Assembly: GCA_019415505.1 (NCBI GenBank)
Contig: DXZC01000055.1
Span: 8,327-14,168 of the forward strand
DNA: 5,842 nt
Direction: 5' to 3'
DNA from: Peptococcaceae bacterium
Lineage (GTDB): Bacteria > Bacillota > Dehalobacteriia > UBA7702
The stretch's first letter is position 1, and each line of letters begins with the position of its first letter. The position numbers were made by a program, and so were the translations under genes. Below are positions 5,492 through 5,842 of the stretch, piece after piece. The notes under the pieces were generated by a model, which was given only the letters and a program-made list of their open reading frames with translations, was not told the origin of the DNA and did not search any database.

Positions 5492-5842
5492 TGTTGTCAG
5501 AATCATCTGTTTCCGCGCCATCATCAACGTCCTCCTCTTCATTTTTCTCAACTACCTTAGCTTTTTTTCTTTTACTCAGTAAGCTGCGGCAGAGAGCGGC
5601 TATGCCCAAGCCCAAGACTTTAGTAAACCAAATGGCAAAGATAACAACCAGCAAACCCAGACCAACAGCCGCCAGACCGCCGCCGGCTGACAACAGTATT
5701 GAGGAGAGAGGTGAAACCCCTTCGGTAAAGGTCAAAACAATAGCTGTACCGCCGCCGACAATACAGCCAATAGCGCCTGCCCATATACAGATAACTAAGC
5801 TCAAAGCCAGGGCAGCCACTACTACTATTAGGCCCACGGCGC
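5478..5842 (-). CDS. C-terminal part of a multi-pass membrane protein, probably DUF1700/HAAS type; start beyond the right edge
   Basis: The frame is open to the window edge and ends at TAA 5480-5478, showing 120 residues. A GTG at 5837 exists but has no visible ribosome binding site and falls inside a hydrophobic segment (AVGLIVVVAAL), so this is most likely the tail of a longer protein. Two hydrophobic regions are visible, about residues 2-36 and 44-75, rich in Gly, Ala, Leu and Val. After them come a basic stop-transfer patch (KRKKAK) and a strongly acidic cytoplasmic tail, EEEDVDDGAETDDSDNNEVE. HAAS (DUF1700) proteins have this kind of Gly-rich C-terminal membrane region and are frequent neighbours of DUF4097 genes, which is the main basis for the call. 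The diagnostic N-terminal HAAS domain is outside the window. Confidence 0.65.
   Translation of the reverse strand, partial: AVGLIVVVAALALSLVICIWAGAIGCIVGGGTAIVLTFTEGVSPLSSILLSAGGGLAAVGLGLLVVIFAIWFTKVLGLGIAALCRSLLSKRKKAKVVEKNEEEDVDDGAETDDSDNNEVE

Overview
The window looks like a chromosomal segment of a Firmicute, most probably a clostridial-type anaerobe. The signs are strong AG-rich Shine-Dalgarno sequences, several TTG/GTG starts, near-consensus TTGACA/TATAAT promoters, many intrinsic terminators, and the gene families present (UPF0182, PepD of family M20C, a DUF4097 beta-strand protein next to an apparent DUF1700/HAAS-type membrane protein). The genus cannot be fixed from sequence alone. 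Every convincing gene lies on the minus strand, so the window is described here in transcription order, from high to low coordinates.

Right end (5842 to 4180): a compact cluster of three overlapping genes. The C-terminal part of a multi-pass membrane protein with an acidic tail runs in from the edge. It overlaps by 14 bases a 38-codon membrane-protein gene that is too short for ordinary ORF calling. That gene in turn overlaps by 8 bases the TTG start of a membrane-anchored DUF4097 protein. The overlaps suggest translational coupling and a shared envelope role.

Middle (4180 to 2490): a 268-base gap holds a GC-rich hairpin and an imperfect 14-base inverted repeat. It is followed by pepD, a complete zinc dipeptidase with all expected metal ligands, closed by an intrinsic terminator.

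Between pepD and the last gene (2489 to 1671) lies the most interesting part. A promoter whose -35 sits inside the pepD terminator drives a canonical cobalamin (B12) riboswitch. The riboswitch has its own intrinsic terminator with a UNCG tetraloop. The 5' strand of the riboswitch closing stem is also complementary to the 5' arm of that terminator, which gives a simple OFF-switch model. Downstream there is no credible protein gene, only about 235 bases of hairpins and AU-rich RNA with two identical UCUCCUUAU (anti-Shine-Dalgarno) motifs, ending in a textbook terminator. The locus therefore looks like a B12-controlled non-coding RNA, or else a riboswitch orphaned by gene loss.

Left end (1761 to 1): a consensus promoter and a TTG-started gene for a large UPF0182 membrane protein that runs off the left edge.
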